From DASZGI01 sp035938995 (GTDB lineage Bacteria > Actinomycetota > Actinomycetes > Streptomycetales > Catenulisporaceae), in assembly GCF_035938995.1 (NCBI RefSeq), contig NZ_DASZGI010000323.1, forward strand, positions 1 to 6,597: a stretch of DNA of 6,597 nt, written 5' to 3'. This document shows, piece by piece, positions 5,800 through 6,597 of this stretch (its first letter is position 1; each line of letters starts with the position of its first letter). The notes under the pieces are model-generated. The model had not been told where the DNA came from, did not search any database, and saw only the letters and a list, made by a program, of their open reading frames with translations. The translations under genes were made by a program, and so were the position numbers.

Positions 5800-5826
5800 G
5801 ACGACCGTCCGCGGCCGTTTCCTACA
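5800..5826 (-). promoter_or_regulatory. Putative ECF42-dependent promoter of the DGPF-sigma operon
   Basis: On the minus strand the sequence reads TGTAGGAA at -35 (5826-5819) and CGTCATAT at -10 (5803-5796), with exactly 17 bases between TGTAGG and CGTC. Known ECF42 targets, as I recall them, have TGTCGA at -35 and CGA/TC at -10. The match is strengthened by the twin site on the other strand with the same words and spacing. The expected leader would be about 40 bases. It implies that the sigma factor promotes its own operon. Confidence 0.68.
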
Positions 5827-5830
5827 AGAC

Positions 5831-5857
5831 TGTCGGAAGCACCGACGTTTCATCGTC
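5831..5857 (+). promoter_or_regulatory. Putative ECF42-dependent promoter of the RibD-like reductase gene
   Basis: The -35 is TGTCGGAA (5831-5838) and the -10 is CGTCATAT (5854-5861), with 17 bases between TGTCGG and CGTC. It is back-to-back with the site at 5800-5826, only four bases separating the two -35 elements. The predicted start of transcription would give a leader of about 30 bases before the GTG at 5896. This places the reductase gene in the same putative regulon as the DGPF-sigma operon. Confidence 0.7.
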
Positions 5858-5895
5858 ATATGGGTGACCGCTGCGCACAACCGAGGAGGTACGAG

Positions 5896-6528
5896 GTGTC
5901 AAAGCTGCGCGTTCACAACTTCGTCGTCTCCCTCGACGGATATGCCACCGGCGAGGGGCAGTCGACCGAGGCCGCGTTCGGCCACGCACAACGGGAGTTC
6001 CTCGACTGGTTCGGGAAGATCCGCATCTGGCGGGGCCTGCAGCCGGACGGGAAGCTCGGCCCGGACGAGGCGATCGCCGCGGCCTGGGGCACCGGGATCG
6101 GCGCCGAGATCATGGGCCGCAACAAGTTCCGACCCACCACCGGCCCCTGGCCGGACGACGGCTGGCGCGGCTGGTGGGGCGAGGAGCCGCCCTTCCACAC
6201 GCCCTGCTTCGTCATGACGCACTGGGAGCGCGAGCCACTCATCGTCGGCGCCACCACCTTCCACTTCGTGAGCGGCACCCCGCCCGAGGTCCTCGAGCGC
6301 GCCCGCGACGCGGCCGGCGACCTGGACGTCCGGCTCGGGGGCGGACCTACCACCGTCAACGAGTTCCTGGCCGCCGACCTGGTCGACTACCTGCATGTCG
6401 TGCTGGTGCCGCTTGTGCTGGGAAGAGGCGTCCGGCTCTGGGACGGTCTCGACGCGCTGCACGAGCGGTTCACCGTCGAGGCGGTTTCCGTGCCCAGCGG
6501 GGCGACCCACCTGTTCTTCACCCGATGA
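5896..6528 (+). CDS. RibD C-terminal / dihydrofolate reductase-like protein, 210 residues
   Basis: The sequence fits the RibD-C family of small NAD(P)H-dependent reductases: N-terminal strand and loop LRVHNFVVSLDGYATGEG, EIMGRNKF near residues 74-81, a PCFVMTHWERE strand near 104-114, and the nucleotide-binding stretch VRLGGGPTTVNEFLAADLVD near 148-167, followed by YLHVVLVPLVLGRGVRLWDGL. Length (210) is typical for stand-alone members, which are mostly annotated as dihydrofolate reductase family proteins; the substrate is unknown and true folate reduction is not implied. The GTG start is chosen because GAGGAGGT (5883-5890) sits five bases upstream; extending the frame to an ATG at 5710 would run through the divergent gene and the promoters. 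It is divergent from the DGPF-sigma operon and has a matching promoter motif at 5831-5857, so it is probably controlled by that sigma factor. Confidence 0.93.
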   Translation: MSKLRVHNFVVSLDGYATGEGQSTEAAFGHAQREFLDWFGKIRIWRGLQPDGKLGPDEAIAAAWGTGIGAEIMGRNKFRPTTGPWPDDGWRGWWGEEPPFHTPCFVMTHWEREPLIVGATTFHFVSGTPPEVLERARDAAGDLDVRLGGGPTTVNEFLAADLVDYLHVVLVPLVLGRGVRLWDGLDALHERFTVEAVSVPSGATHLFFTR

Positions 6529-6597
6529 TCAGAAAACCGTAGTGAGCCATGCTCCTGCTGTCGGCTGGTCTGCTCGCCGGTCCTAGGGGCGGCCGCG
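6529..6597. other. Right-edge non-coding tail
   Basis: The last 69 bases follow the reductase stop codon. I see no further gene start, terminator hairpin with T-run, or repeat. A TGTCGG occurs near 6558, but 17 bases on there is no CGTC-like -10, so it is not called a promoter. Confidence 0.4.

Noticed and set aside
5710..5895. Upstream start for the RibD-like protein at ATG 5710
   Set aside because: It would run through the start of the divergent DGPF gene and both promoter elements, while GTG 5896 has a near-perfect ribosome site.
1..6597. CRISPR arrays, tRNA or rRNA genes, riboswitches
   Set aside because: No regularly spaced repeats, cloverleaf-like patterns or recognisable RNA motifs were seen on either strand by eye.

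Overview
The window is high-GC DNA with strong G/C at third codon positions, several GTG starts and GGAGG-type ribosome binding sites. Together with the gene families present (ECF42 sigma factor with a DGPF/YCII partner, a zinc anti-sigma domain of the actinobacterial kind) this points to an actinobacterium, probably a Streptomyces/Actinoplanes-like soil organism. No species call can be made from the sequence alone.

Layout. Bases 1-1750 look like a poorly conserved, partly decayed stretch: an unrecognised gene on the minus strand runs off the left edge (478 to 1); then come about 500 bases without an intact gene, holding several inverted repeats and a possible transposase tail; then a small membrane-protein gene on the minus strand broken by two offsetting single-base frameshifts (1441 to 974); then a short, intact-looking three-helix membrane protein on the plus strand (about 1449-1748). 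Bases 1749-2023 are a convergent intergenic stretch.

Bases 2024-3804 (minus strand) hold a two-gene, translationally coupled unit that is the most unusual part of the window. The first gene encodes a 122-residue protein made of only the linker and region 4 of an ECF sigma factor. The second, overlapping it by ATGA, encodes a 12-helix MFS transporter with a complete zinc anti-sigma (ZAS) domain (C-x25-H-x3-C-x2-C) fused to its cytoplasmic C-terminus. The architecture suggests a transporter that is itself the membrane-bound sensor or anti-sigma factor.

Bases 4156-5750 (minus strand) hold a second, separate sigma module: a DGPF/YCII protein coupled by a GTGA overlap to an ECF42-type sigma factor with its large C-terminal extension. 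Divergent from it (5896-6528, plus strand) lies a RibD-C/dihydrofolate-reductase-like protein. The 145-base gap between them carries two back-to-back promoter-like elements with the same layout (TGTmGGAA, 17-base spacer between hexamer and CGTC, then CGTCATAT). This suggests that the ECF42 factor drives both its own operon and the divergent reductase gene.
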